24,485 nucleotides of DNA from Candidatus Dependentiae bacterium (GCA_018897535.1 JAHIKO010000038.1:1-24485), one strand, 5' to 3'; numbered from the stretch's first letter, positions 1 through 8,439 are shown. The notes: generated by a model not told the origin, from the sequence alone. Numbers and translations: made by a program.

Positions 1-283
1 ATAGAAAAGACTATTTAAGTCTAATTTTAAAATATAAAAAATATTAAAATTATAAACGTCGCATTTATACATATTATGTTAAATCACTGAAGTCGCTGAT
101 CTAAACGTTATAATTTTTTGTGTTCTAAAACAGTACATTTTGTTGAAAGTTGTAGTAGCTCTAATTTTTTTAAAAAACAAAACCGAGTTACTAACAATTA
201 TGTGTGTAACTTTTTTAAAAACTTAAAAAGTATTGTATTTAACAAATTAAATTTCAAAATTAGACTTAAATAGTCTTTTCTAT
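1..283. repeat. Inverted-repeat element (33-bp arms), MITE-like or structured RNA
   Basis: Positions 1-33 and 251-283 are reverse complements over 33 bases with one mismatch. The left arm starts at the first base of the window, so the repeat may be longer. The 217 bases between the arms hold smaller inverted repeats: 47-59 with 105-116 (12 pairs, one bulged A), 138-144 with 177-183, and 186-191 with 206-211, the last followed by six T. No open reading frame of note lies inside. A small non-autonomous transposable element is the simplest reading: the arm ends carry TA, which would suit an IS630/mariner type. A folded RNA closed by a long helix is the alternative. The inverted repeat is directly visible; its nature is inference. 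Confidence 0.7.
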
Positions 284-514
284 TTGAACTATTTTTAGAA
301 AAATAATTTGAGTTGTTATTTTTTGGCCAATATTATTTATTACTTAGGCTTTTTTGCTGCTTTAATAATTTTAAATTATGTTCAGAGATAAATTATTTTT
401 ATTTTATTATTTTGCATAAATAAATTATCTTTTTGATGTTTTTTAAAAACCATATAAAATAGCTATTTCTAACTTATATTATGTTTATTTTTAACTTTTA
501 TTTTGGGTTTTACT
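284..514. other. Non-coding AT-rich leader with imperfect hairpin
   Basis: There is no credible gene between the inverted-repeat element and the first CDS. Positions 386-398 pair with 418-430 (13 positions, one A-A mismatch) and are followed by TTTT on the plus strand, which resembles a weak AU-only terminator. A possible promoter for the downstream gene is TTGATG at 433-438 with TATAAA at 453-458. Its 14-base spacer is shorter than the usual 17, so this is a weak call. Confidence 0.35.
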
Positions 515-1129
515 ATGGCAGATGAAAAAGATTTGAAAAATATTGAAAATGAAAAAATTTCACCGGAAGAGCAAAAAGCTAAGCAAGAGGCTTTTATAAA
601 AGAATTTATGGAAAAAAATACTAAAGAATTGGCGATTCCAGCCATTTCTGAGGGTTATAAAAAAGAAGTTTATTTGATTGTTAATGAATTGGATAAAATC
701 AAAAGAGAAGTTGAAGAAAAAATAACTTCTTTTGTGGATCTTTATAAAATAATAGAAAAGAAACTTGAAGAATTAAGCACAACGGGTCATGTTGAAATTA
801 AAGAAGACGATTACAAAAAATCAAAAGATATTTTTATAAAATATGAAAATTTTTTGAATCAAATTTTGGGTGAACTTTTGGGTGAGCTTAGTTTTTATTC
901 AAGTTTGATAGCTGAAAAACCCTTAGAGACTATTAGAGTATTAAAAGATGTTCCTGATGATGCATCGTTATATCTTTTGGAAAAATTAAAATCTACCAAA
1001 AAGTATATTAAAAATATGCTTAAAGATCTAAGAATGAGTTACTCAAGATATTTTGTTGGTTTTGAAGAACAGATTCGAAAATTGGACTATATGATTGCTT
1101 ATTTAAAGGCATCTCATAGTAAAAAATAG
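515..1129 (+). CDS. Hypothetical cytosolic helical protein
   Basis: I do not recognise this 204-residue protein. It is highly charged, rich in Lys and Glu, and looks almost entirely alpha-helical. Coiled-coil-like stretches fall around residues 50-85 and 155-200. There is no signal peptide and no membrane segment. The ATG at 515 is preferred over the in-frame TTG at 503 because it gives a normal start (MADEKDL), although no clear Shine-Dalgarno sequence precedes either. The gene is followed 20 bases later by an exported protein gene, so the two may be co-transcribed. Base and codon use match the rest of the window. Function unknown; that it is a real gene is supported by its length and the lack of a competing frame. 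Confidence 0.75.
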   Translation: MADEKDLKNIENEKISPEEQKAKQEAFIKEFMEKNTKELAIPAISEGYKKEVYLIVNELDKIKREVEEKITSFVDLYKIIEKKLEELSTTGHVEIKEDDYKKSKDIFIKYENFLNQILGELLGELSFYSSLIAEKPLETIRVLKDVPDDASLYLLEKLKSTKKYIKNMLKDLRMSYSRYFVGFEEQIRKLDYMIAYLKASHSKK

Positions 1130-1149
1130 TTTTTAATAGGAGAGGGTTT

Positions 1150-1848
1150 ATGAAGAAGCTATTGTTTTTTTTAATTTTAAACAGTTTTATATTGGCAAAT
1201 CTTTACTCTTACGAGAAACGCTCTGTATCTTTGTATGACGACGGAAATGTTGGCTGTTTGGTTAGAGAGTTAACAGTTAATGATAACCCTTCTCTTAATG
1301 TAATTGGTAACAAGTTTAGAATATTTGAAGTACTTGTTAAAAATAATTTTGATAAAAATATCTATCTTCCATTAAGTTATTATTATTTAAATTTTGTAAA
1401 AACTCCTGTTCCTCAAAGTAATATTTTTGCTCAATATTATAAAGAAATTAAAAATAACATAGATCTTAGAAAGCTAATTTTTTATTATTCTTTAATAATT
1501 GTTCCATCTTATGTTATGAGTTTGTCATCTATGTCAGATGCGACAAGTTTAAAAAATCTGTTGGATAATTTAATTTCAAATTTACCACTATATCTTTTGA
1601 CAACAGCTGTTGTCGGTGGAGTTGCAGGATTTGTCGGATGGTTTTTTAGTTTAAAGCCACTAAATGATTCTTTGAATAATCTAAATTCTTTAAATAATTT
1701 AAAATCAGATACTTTGAATTATGCCAATTATATAAAAGAAAATAATAGTTATTGTGTAAAACCCGGTAATGAATTTAAAGATTACTTATTTGTGCCTATT
1801 AATAGCGAATTTGATTTGGGCGGCAGTTTAATTTATTTGATTGAATAA
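1150..1848 (+). CDS. Hypothetical exported membrane protein
   Basis: This 232-residue protein has no family I can name. It begins with a Sec-type signal (KK, then about 15 hydrophobic residues, possible cleavage after LYS near residue 20). Two further hydrophobic segments lie around residues 108-128 and 146-167, the second rich in glycine (VVGGVAGFVGWFF). An Asn/Leu/Ser-rich linker follows, with the near-repeat SLNNLNSLNNL around residues 177-187. The start is well supported by AGGAGAGGG just upstream. It meets the minus-strand glycosylase gene tail to tail with only two bases between stop codons. It is likely an envelope protein, possibly paired with the cytosolic gene upstream; role unknown. 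Confidence 0.75.
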   Translation: MKKLLFFLILNSFILANLYSYEKRSVSLYDDGNVGCLVRELTVNDNPSLNVIGNKFRIFEVLVKNNFDKNIYLPLSYYYLNFVKTPVPQSNIFAQYYKEIKNNIDLRKLIFYYSLIIVPSYVMSLSSMSDATSLKNLLDNLISNLPLYLLTTAVVGGVAGFVGWFFSLKPLNDSLNNLNSLNNLKSDTLNYANYIKENNSYCVKPGNEFKDYLFVPINSEFDLGGSLIYLIE

Positions 1849-1850
1849 TT

Positions 1851-2552
1851 TTATTTTTTTAAATAATAAGTTCTTATGTCTTTAGGTAATTTTTCTATAG
1901 AATATCTAAGCATAGTTCTAGGCATGATTTTGTAATAACTATCAAGAAAATTTTTTAAAATATTTATATCCCTTTTTCCCATTTCTCTGAGCATCCAGCC
2001 TACAGATTTATGTATAAGATCATGTTTGTCATTTAATAAAACTTTTGAAATTTCTATTGTATCTAAATACTCAAAATTGCGAATAAATGTAAATGTAGAA
2101 ATTATTGATATTCTTTTTTCCCAAAGATCTTTTGATTTGGCTAATTTGTATAAAATTTCTCTATTTTTATTTAATAAAAAATTTCCAACAATTTTTGGAG
2201 CTGAAAGATCAACCAGATCCCAGTTATTTATATATTTTGTATTATCTAGATATAAATTATAGATATTTTCTCTGGTTCTTTCGTAATTTTCTTTTTCAAA
2301 TTTTTTTACAAGAATTAGTAATGCTGTAAGCCTATGTTCATGAATTTTTGATTGAAGTAATTTAATTGTATCTTGTAAATTTAAATCAAAAAATTTTTTG
2401 ACTAGTAATCTTTGTTGCGGTACGGTTATGCCTAAAAATATATCACCATAACCGTATTGACCTTTGCCTGTTTTGAAAAATCGAGAAAGAATTTTTGCTT
2501 TTTCAGGATTTTGTATTTGTTCAAAATCTTTTATTAAATTTTCTAAATTCAT
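1851..2552 (-). CDS. alkD: DNA alkylation repair glycosylase, AlkD family
   Basis: The product would remove alkylated bases such as 3- and 7-methylpurines from DNA, starting base excision repair. The 233 residues match the all-helical HEAT-like AlkD fold in length. Key positions are recognisable: NWDLVD gives Trp111 and Asp115, WEKR gives Arg147, and VGWMLREMGKR gives Trp186. These correspond to Trp109, Asp113, Arg148 and Trp187 of Bacillus cereus AlkD. The ATG at 2552 is chosen over a frame extended to 2585 because the extension would overlap the end of the upstream phosphatase gene, whose stop is five bases before this ATG. It is the last gene of the minus-strand run and probably part of the same transcript as its upstream neighbours. 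Confidence 0.88.
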   Translation of the reverse strand: MNLENLIKDFEQIQNPEKAKILSRFFKTGKGQYGYGDIFLGITVPQQRLLVKKFFDLNLQDTIKLLQSKIHEHRLTALLILVKKFEKENYERTRENIYNLYLDNTKYINNWDLVDLSAPKIVGNFLLNKNREILYKLAKSKDLWEKRISIISTFTFIRNFEYLDTIEISKVLLNDKHDLIHKSVGWMLREMGKRDINILKNFLDSYYKIMPRTMLRYSIEKLPKDIRTYYLKK

Positions 2553-2557
2553 AATAC

Positions 2558-3913
2558 TTAAACTACACAATATTTGTATTGCCAATCATTTTCGTTAGTT
2601 TCTAGTAAAACATATGTATAATTATAGTTTAATGATAGCTCAAAATGTTGGCAATTTTCTTTTGTAGGTAATGCAGAACGCATAGGTCCTGCGATTGTTA
2701 TAATTATAGGAATTTCCTGTGTTCCTAGATTACAATATCCTGGAGTTGTCGTTCTACATTCATTTGGATATTTTTGCAAAAGTTCTTTTTCTTTTGATAA
2801 ATTTATATCTAGGACTTTATCTGGGAACATATTACATAAACTATTTTTTTTAGGAGCCTCGTGATTATGACCATTTATTATTCCAATTACTTCAAAATTA
2901 TAATCTTTTTTTAAATTATTTTTTATGTATTCAAGAATATTATTGTTATGGGTTTCTTTCATCTCCATTCCAAACCATATATATCTATTTATTTCTTCTT
3001 CTCTATTTTTTTCTATGATGTAATGCCATTTAAAGTTTGTAAATTCTAGCGGTAATTCTTCTGCATTAAAGTTGCTTTCTTTTGATATTAATATCTCGGG
3101 ATTGTATCTTTTTTCCATTCCACCGTGATTTAATTGAAAATATTTTATAGTTTTATTATTAACTGCTTTAAATCCAATGTATAAAACGTCAGGAAGTGTT
3201 TCTAAAAAGGCATTTAGCATGCTTATTATGCTATAATATTTGTTTGGAAATCTATTTATTATATAATCTTCATTATAATAATAATGTTCATGATTTCCTC
3301 TAACAAGTATTAACTGTTTTGGATTAATTATTTTTAATTGCATAAGTGTTGTTGTTACTTCAAAACCAAAAGGACCCCTGTCTTTATAGTCTCCCAAAAA
3401 TACAATATAAATGTTTTCTTTTATTTTAAGATTTTTATCTATATATCCCTTTTTAATCCACTCATCTATTAAATTACTTAAAGTTTGATATATTCCATGG
3501 ATATCTCCCACTATTATTACCTTACCATTCTTTGGAAGTATTAATTTTTGAACATATTTAAATAGTGAATCTCTGAATCTGTGGATTACAGGGGTATCGA
3601 ATTTTGACTTAAATTTTGTCAGAGATTCTTCGAATTCGTTTTTTACCAAATTAAAGTTTTTTGGCATAGATACCCAATTATTTTCATTTATTATATTTTC
3701 CATTGTGTTGAAAAATTCACATGAAATTTTCAAAAATTGATCTGATGTTATAAATGTTTCCGTTTCATTTATTGAACTACATTTTGAATTCCAAGAAGTG
3801 AAATTATCTATGGATTGTTTTTCTATCAACAAATCTTGAGCATTTATTAGATTTATTTGAAAAAATATAAGTAAGATAAGTTTTTTTATAAAATATCTAA
3901 ATTTAAATAACAT
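2558..3913 (-). CDS. Secreted calcineurin-like (PPP-type) phosphoesterase
   Basis: A 451-residue exported metallophosphoesterase. An N-terminal hydrophobic segment followed by INA-QD (about residue 25) is a typical Sec signal peptide. The catalytic signature is complete: GDIHG at 136-140, GDYKDRG at 174-180 (family form GDxVDRG), GNHE at 206-209, NHGG at 262-265 and a late GHNH at 348-351. These motifs bind a two-metal centre and are shared by Ser/Thr phosphatases and their bacterial relatives. The substrate cannot be told from sequence. Several cysteines in the mature part suggest an oxidising compartment. A periplasmic phosphate scavenger and a secreted protein phosphatase acting on a host are both possible. 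It lies between a cyclase gene (29-base gap) and alkD (5-base gap). Confidence 0.85.
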   Translation of the reverse strand: MLFKFRYFIKKLILLIFFQINLINAQDLLIEKQSIDNFTSWNSKCSSINETETFITSDQFLKISCEFFNTMENIINENNWVSMPKNFNLVKNEFEESLTKFKSKFDTPVIHRFRDSLFKYVQKLILPKNGKVIIVGDIHGIYQTLSNLIDEWIKKGYIDKNLKIKENIYIVFLGDYKDRGPFGFEVTTTLMQLKIINPKQLILVRGNHEHYYYNEDYIINRFPNKYYSIISMLNAFLETLPDVLYIGFKAVNNKTIKYFQLNHGGMEKRYNPEILISKESNFNAEELPLEFTNFKWHYIIEKNREEEINRYIWFGMEMKETHNNNILEYIKNNLKKDYNFEVIGIINGHNHEAPKKNSLCNMFPDKVLDINLSKEKELLQKYPNECRTTTPGYCNLGTQEIPIIITIAGPMRSALPTKENCQHFELSLNYNYTYVLLETNENDWQYKYCVV

Positions 3914-3942
3914 AATTTTATATTTTTTATTAATTGTTTATA

Positions 3943-4566
3943 TTATTTTACTATTAATATAGCTCTTGCAGGTGCTCCATCTGCTTCTTTTATCAATATT
4001 GGAAAACAACAAAGAATATATTCATCTTCAATAACATCTTTTAATCGTAATCCCTCAATTATTGGAATTTCAGCTTCCAATAAAAATAAATGGGTATTAT
4101 GTTCAGGCTGATTCCGTTCTATTCCAAGATAATCAAAGCCAAATGTTTTTATTTTTTTATTTGCAAGATATTGAGCTCCGGATTTATCTAAATAAACAAA
4201 ATTTTCTGTAAAATTTATATTTTCATGAAGAACACTATTTTTTGTTTTTAATAAAATTATATCGTTTTCATTAATATTAAATTTTTCTAAATCTTTATCT
4301 GTTATTTTTTCTTTTATGTCGCTTAAATCAAATACTTTACACGGTCCATAAAATTTACTTAAATCCAACTGATCTAAAGATTTACCATGGTGTAAAAAAT
4401 GTGAAGGCGCATCGATGTGTGTGCCTGTATGACTATGTATGGTAATCAATTTTTCTCTGACTTTGTCATGCTTAAAATCCGAAGCTTGAACAATATTTAT
4501 ATATTTTTTATTTTTGTACTCAGTGATACTTTGAGTTATTGGCCAGCTTATATCTATAATTTCCAT
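3943..4566 (-). CDS. Metal-dependent cyclase family hydrolase (kynurenine formamidase-like)
   Basis: A 207-residue member of the cyclase family (PF04199), which includes kynurenine formamidase KynB and isatin hydrolases. The signature HTGTHIDAPSH at residues 46-56 supplies the histidines and aspartate of the metal site, and the C-terminal DGAPARAILIV stretch is also typical. The start ATG is preceded by AGGAGA. The gene follows speE by 25 bases and is probably in the speD-speE operon. No other tryptophan-degradation genes are visible here, so a kynurenine role is not supported. The family also contains polyketide and amide hydrolases. Family assignment is firm; substrate unknown. Confidence 0.85.
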   Translation of the reverse strand: MEIIDISWPITQSITEYKNKKYINIVQASDFKHDKVREKLITIHSHTGTHIDAPSHFLHHGKSLDQLDLSKFYGPCKVFDLSDIKEKITDKDLEKFNINENDIILLKTKNSVLHENINFTENFVYLDKSGAQYLANKKIKTFGFDYLGIERNQPEHNTHLFLLEAEIPIIEGLRLKDVIEDEYILCCFPILIKEADGAPARAILIVK

Positions 4567-4591
4567 ATCTATCTCCTATAATTATAGAGTA

Positions 4592-5488
4592 TTATAAATC
4601 AATTTTTTCTTTAAGATAGCTGGGAATTATTGTTGATGCAAAAAATATATTTTCATCTAAATATTTTAATTTACCCAATTTATTTAAACTACTTTTTACA
4701 TATTCTTTAGTAAGTTGAGTAAAATCATGTTTTGCGGCAACTGTAAATCCAAAAGTGCTACCTTGATATGTTGGGATGCTTGCTGTGTGAAGTTGAGCAA
4801 AAGGAAACACGGCGCGTATATTCTTTTGCATACTTGAAACCAGTTTATGTTGATATGTTAACGATTCACTTTGTATTGATACAATGCCGTCAGATTTTAA
4901 TGCGTCATAAACTTCTTGATAAAAAGCTTTACTTGTAAGTCCATCTGCCGGACCATCCGGATCTGATAGGTCCAATATAATTACATCAAATTTATTTTTA
5001 TTTTTTTGTATAAAAGCTCTGCCGTCACCAATAATTAAATTTGATTTAGGGTTTTCATAACAATTGTTAGGTATTGATGGAATGTACTTTTTGCATGATT
5101 CTATAACAGATTTTGATATTTCAACCATTGAGACCGATTCAATATCATGTTTTAAAACTTCGCGTAGCGAACCTCCATCTCCCCCGCCTATAATTAATAT
5201 ATTTTTGGGGTTTTTATGATAAAGCATTGGGACATGTGTTATTATTTCGTGATATATGAATTCATCAAATTCGCTAGTTTGCACTCTATCGTCTAAAGTT
5301 AACATTTTTCCATAAGCATAAGTGTCAAAAATTTCTACTTTCATATTAATTTCTAAATTATTTAATTTTATTTTTTCTATACCGGAAAATAAAATTTTTT
5401 TTATGCCTATGCCATGTTTTAATATTGATTCGTCTGTTGGACATGTATTTTCGAAAAAATAATTTATATTATTTTCTTTGATGATCAT
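4592..5488 (-). CDS. speE: Spermidine synthase
   Basis: Transfers the aminopropyl group of decarboxylated S-adenosylmethionine to putrescine, giving spermidine. The 298 residues carry the Rossmann motif IIGGGDGGSLRE (99-110), the DRVQT motif (67-71) where the family places substrate contacts, GDGRAF (154-159), and DLSDPDGPA (173-181), the usual site of the active aspartates. The start ATG overlaps the TGA of speD (ATGA), so translation is coupled to it. SpeD makes the co-substrate for this enzyme. No putrescine-forming gene (speA, speB, speC) is in the window, so putrescine may be imported from a host or made by genes elsewhere. The N-terminal 25 residues diverge from typical SpeE. Confidence 0.95.
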   Translation of the reverse strand: MIIKENNINYFFENTCPTDESILKHGIGIKKILFSGIEKIKLNNLEINMKVEIFDTYAYGKMLTLDDRVQTSEFDEFIYHEIITHVPMLYHKNPKNILIIGGGDGGSLREVLKHDIESVSMVEISKSVIESCKKYIPSIPNNCYENPKSNLIIGDGRAFIQKNKNKFDVIILDLSDPDGPADGLTSKAFYQEVYDALKSDGIVSIQSESLTYQHKLVSSMQKNIRAVFPFAQLHTASIPTYQGSTFGFTVAAKHDFTQLTKEYVKSSLNKLGKLKYLDENIFFASTIIPSYLKEKIDL

Positions 5489-5841
5489 TCTTCTTTGCCT
5501 CTGTTTATAAATTGAGATTCAACTCTTTTAGGTGAAAGTTCTTTTTTTAAATATTCCATAGCTGCTTGAGGATTTGTATGAGCTCCACAAGTAAATATAT
5601 CTATAGCGATATACTTTTTTTCCGGCCATGTATGTGCAGATATATGTGATTCTGCCAAAATTATCATTCCGGTGATTCCATGTGGCTCAAATTTTTGTAT
5701 GGCAACTTTTAATGGCGTACTATTTGCAGCTTTTGCAGCATTCCAAAGCATTTTTTCCCAAAAAGCCGAGTCGTCAGGGACATTGCATTCCCAAAATTCA
5801 ACTAACAAATGCTTACCCAAATAATTATTTTTATTTAGCAT
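5485..5841 (-). CDS. speD: S-adenosylmethionine decarboxylase, small bacterial type
   Basis: Makes the aminopropyl donor for spermidine synthesis. At 118 residues it is the short prokaryotic class 1B form, as in Thermotoga. The self-cleavage site is AESHISAHTWPE: cleavage is expected between Glu64 and Ser65, leaving a pyruvoyl group on Ser65. His70 and Cys85 (in FTCG) match the family's processing and catalytic residues. AGGA lies about six bases upstream of the ATG. The gene is the first of the speD-speE-cyclase run and sits 67 bases after a short ORF with a strong ribosome binding site and next to an AU hairpin, described separately, which suggests control of its expression. Confidence 0.95.
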   Translation of the reverse strand: MLNKNNYLGKHLLVEFWECNVPDDSAFWEKMLWNAAKAANSTPLKVAIQKFEPHGITGMIILAESHISAHTWPEKKYIAIDIFTCGAHTNPQAAMEYLKKELSPKRVESQFINRGKEE

Positions 5842-5885
5842 AATGCATCCTATAAATTTAAAATTTTTATGAAATAGATAGAAAC

Positions 5886-5909
5886 AAAATTATTTTTTTA
5901 AATAATTTT
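5886..5909 (-). promoter_or_regulatory. AU-only 10-bp hairpin between leader ORF and speD
   Basis: AAAATTATTT at 5886-5895 and AAATAATTTT at 5900-5909 are perfectly complementary around a four-base loop. In the speD transcript the hairpin begins at the last base of the stop codon of the 14-codon leader ORF and is followed by UUUUG, 44 bases before the speD start. A ribosome finishing or pausing on the leader would cover the 5' arm, so the position suits an attenuator. An AU-only stem is weak, and chance pairing in AT-rich DNA is a real alternative. Confidence 0.35.
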
Positions 5910-5953
5910 TAAAAAAGACTCTTGCGGGCCCAATGATTAAACTTTATGTTCAT
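5909..5953 (-). CDS. Short leader ORF upstream of speD (14 aa)
   Basis: A 14-codon ORF, MNIKFNHWARKSLF, starts at an ATG preceded by GGAGGG (positions 5960-5965) with a six-base spacer. This is one of the strongest Shine-Dalgarno sequences in the window, on a tiny ORF in an otherwise non-coding gap. The sequence around it is also less AT-rich than the flanks. It ends 67 bases before the speD ATG, next to a perfect hairpin. Polyamine genes are regulated by upstream peptides in other groups (SpeFL before speF in enterobacteria; the uORF of animal AdoMetDC mRNA), although the sequence here does not match those that I recall. That it is translated and regulatory is inference. Confidence 0.5.
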   Translation of the reverse strand: MNIKFNHWARKSLF

Positions 5954-6036
5954 CGGAAACCCTCCAATTTTATGATTTGTGAATAAAAATACGATACAAT
6001 GCTGTTAAATCTACCAAATTGTCCAAAATATGCAAT

Positions 6037-6972
6037 CTAATTTTTTTTAATACTATGTCCACCGAATTGGTTTCTTAGCATTGCGACAACTTTTGTTCCG
6101 TAATTTCCGCCGGTTTCACGTGATTTTTTTCTTATATCGAGTGAATCTTTTAGTAGTTGCATATTAATTTTTTCTGCAATTGCTTCATCCAATGTCCATC
6201 GACCGGTTAGATTTTCGTCTATGGCACCGGAAATATTTTTAAGTTCTTGATCTTTTTCGAATACATTTTTACAAAGTTCTAAAATCCAAGATCTTATTAC
6301 AGATCCATTTATCCAGGTATCTGTAATTTTTTCTAAATCTAAATTTTTATAATTATTATTATTTTTTAAAAGATCAAAACCCTCGGCATAACTTTGTAAT
6401 AAACTATATTCTATGCCGTTATGTACCATTTTTACATAATGACCTGCTCCGCTTCTACCCAAATAGTTATATCCATTTTTTGTTGCAATAGCTTTAAATA
6501 TATTTTCTATTTTTTCGAATATTTTTTTATCACCGCCTATCATTAGAGAATAACCGTTAAATTTTCCGGCAATTCCGCCAGAAGTTCCACAGTCTAAAAA
6601 ATTTATATTTTTTGTTTTTAGTTTTAGATAAAGTTCTTGTGTGTTTTTAAAGTGGCTATTGCCGCCATCTATAATAATAGATTCTTGTTGCATAAGATTT
6701 GATAATTTTATTACGGTTTGATTTGTTATTTCTCCCGCCGGTAGCATGAGCCAGATTATATTTACTTTTTTAGCTAAATCTTCGATATTTTGTGAAAAAA
6801 TTATATTATTTTTGAATTTATTTTTGCTATCCAAATCGTGTTCAAAAATTGAATTTATTATTTCGTTTTCATTTATATTTGGATCAAATGCTAAAATTTC
6901 GTAATTATTTTTTAATAATCTATAGGCAATTGAACTGCCCATTTTACCTAAACCTAAAAGTCCTATTTTCAT
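6037..6972 (-). CDS. gnd: 6-phosphogluconate dehydrogenase, decarboxylating (short form)
   Basis: Oxidises 6-phosphogluconate to ribulose 5-phosphate and CO2. At 311 residues it belongs to the short YqeC/GndA-like class rather than the 470-residue form. Visible features are the dinucleotide-binding GLLGLGKMG (4-12), DGGNSH (102-107), the substrate loop SGGIAG (131-136), and VKMVHNGIEY (180-189) with the catalytic Lys181 and Asn185. The short class is often NAD-preferring, but the cofactor is not certain from sequence. The ATG at 6972 is chosen over an in-frame GTG at 6981 because it overlaps the zwf stop as ATGA and has GGAG just upstream. It is translationally coupled to zwf. Confidence 0.93.
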   Translation of the reverse strand: MKIGLLGLGKMGSSIAYRLLKNNYEILAFDPNINENEIINSIFEHDLDSKNKFKNNIIFSQNIEDLAKKVNIIWLMLPAGEITNQTVIKLSNLMQQESIIIDGGNSHFKNTQELYLKLKTKNINFLDCGTSGGIAGKFNGYSLMIGGDKKIFEKIENIFKAIATKNGYNYLGRSGAGHYVKMVHNGIEYSLLQSYAEGFDLLKNNNNYKNLDLEKITDTWINGSVIRSWILELCKNVFEKDQELKNISGAIDENLTGRWTLDEAIAEKINMQLLKDSLDIRKKSRETGGNYGTKVVAMLRNQFGGHSIKKN

Positions 6973-8378
6973 GATCTCCACCTTATTATTTTTTTATCAA
7001 GCAGTTTAAGTTCTTTTGGCCCGCTTGAATTTTTGGGATAATTAAATATTTTAAATTTATTTTTATTCATTTGATCAATAATTTTCCAAGAATATTCTAT
7101 TTCATCAGATCGTACAAAGGCCGATTGATCTCCTTTAATAACATCTAAAATTAGATATTCATAAGCTTCAGGTGTATTTGGACCAAGCAAACATGAGTGA
7201 CAAAAGTTCATTTGTACCGGTACTACATTATTTGCAGATTTTGGATCTTTGCTATTTAATTCAAGATAAAAGCCTTGATCCGGATTTATTTTTAATGTTA
7301 AATAATTTGAGTCTGTTGGACACCCTTGAGTAAGTAAACATTTAACCATTTTAAATTTTATATGAATACTGGTTTCTTTTTCGTTCAGATGTTTTCCAGT
7401 TTTTAAATAAAATGGTACATTTTTCCAACGCTTATTGTTTATTTCTAATTTTAAGGCGGCAAATGTTTCTGTTTTTGAATTTGGATTTACACCATGTTCT
7501 TGTGTATACCCTTCGTATTGACCTAAAATTGCATTTTTAAATTTAATATTTTTAAGAACTTTTGCCTTTGCATCTCTTATATACTTTGCCTCGAGTTTTT
7601 TAGGTTGTTCCATGGCTATAAGACTTAATATTTGCAACATATGGTTTTGTAAAACGTCCTTTATGGCGCCATATTTGTCGTAAAAAGCGCCGCGCCCTTC
7701 TATGCCTATTTTCTCTTTTAAAATAATTTGAACGGAATCTATATTTTTGTTATTCCATAGTGGTTCAAATATTCTGTTGGTAAATCTTACAAGAGCAATA
7801 TTACTTACAAGTTCTTTTCCTAAATAATGATCTATTCTATAAATCTGGTTTTCATGAAAAGATTTTTCTATGCATCTGTTTATTTCTTTAGCAGATTTTA
7901 AATCGTGGCCAAATGGCTTTTCATAAACAATTCTAGACCAAGGGTGTTTGCATTCTGAACAATTATTTTCATGATTATATTTGGTAATAATTTTATGATC
8001 ATTTAAATTTTTTGTAATTACTTTAAAATGTTCCGGCATTGTTGCTAAATAAAAAAGCTTATTTCCATTGATTTCATGTTTAGTTTCTACATGTTTTATT
8101 AAATTTTTAAGTTCGTGATAACTTGTATTATCGTAAAAATCTAATTGATAATAATACGAAGCGTTTTTTAATTTATTCCATATATTTTTATCTATTTTGG
8201 AGATAAATTTTTCAGAATTTTCTAAAATTGTGTTTATGTCTGTTTTATCAAAAGATACGCCTATAAAAGCAAAACGATCTAATTTATTATTTTCTATAAG
8301 TTTATATATTGCCGGAATTAGTTTGCGTTTACAAAGATCTCCTGTGGCACCCAAAATTATAAAAGTAACTTGATTCAT
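6969..8378 (-). CDS. zwf: Glucose-6-phosphate 1-dehydrogenase
   Basis: First step of the oxidative pentose phosphate pathway, making 6-phosphogluconolactone and NAD(P)H. The 469 residues carry the coenzyme-binding GATGDL (10-15), EKPFGHD (153-159), and the active-site RIDHYLGKE (181-189) with catalytic His184. A later stretch GAFYDKYGAIKDVLQNH supplies the second active-site histidine. A Cys-containing insertion (NNCSECKHPW, about 138-147) sits just before EKPFG and is unusual. AGGGGGT lies before the ATG. The stop overlaps the gnd start, so the two are one operon. No 6-phosphogluconolactonase gene is visible in the window; the lactone can also hydrolyse spontaneously. Confidence 0.95.
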   Translation of the reverse strand: MNQVTFIILGATGDLCKRKLIPAIYKLIENNKLDRFAFIGVSFDKTDINTILENSEKFISKIDKNIWNKLKNASYYYQLDFYDNTSYHELKNLIKHVETKHEINGNKLFYLATMPEHFKVITKNLNDHKIITKYNHENNCSECKHPWSRIVYEKPFGHDLKSAKEINRCIEKSFHENQIYRIDHYLGKELVSNIALVRFTNRIFEPLWNNKNIDSVQIILKEKIGIEGRGAFYDKYGAIKDVLQNHMLQILSLIAMEQPKKLEAKYIRDAKAKVLKNIKFKNAILGQYEGYTQEHGVNPNSKTETFAALKLEINNKRWKNVPFYLKTGKHLNEKETSIHIKFKMVKCLLTQGCPTDSNYLTLKINPDQGFYLELNSKDPKSANNVVPVQMNFCHSCLLGPNTPEAYEYLILDVIKGDQSAFVRSDEIEYSWKIIDQMNKNKFKIFNYPKNSSGPKELKLLDKKIIRWRS

Positions 8379-8439
8379 TTTACCCCCTAAATATAGAAAA
8401 TATTATTTTATTTATATTAACAATAATATTTAAATTTAT

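Noticed and set aside
1..283. rRNA processing stem or tRNA at the left edge
   Set aside because: The sequence between the arms is far too short for an rRNA, and no tRNA acceptor/T-loop pattern (GTTCGANTC) is present.
1599..1614. 16-bp perfect palindrome GACAACAGCTGTTGTC
   Set aside because: It lies within a coding sequence, has no loop, and one such palindrome is roughly expected by chance in a window this size.
2558..3913. C-terminal YCVV as another CaaX box
   Set aside because: The Cys is at position -3, not -4, so it does not fit.
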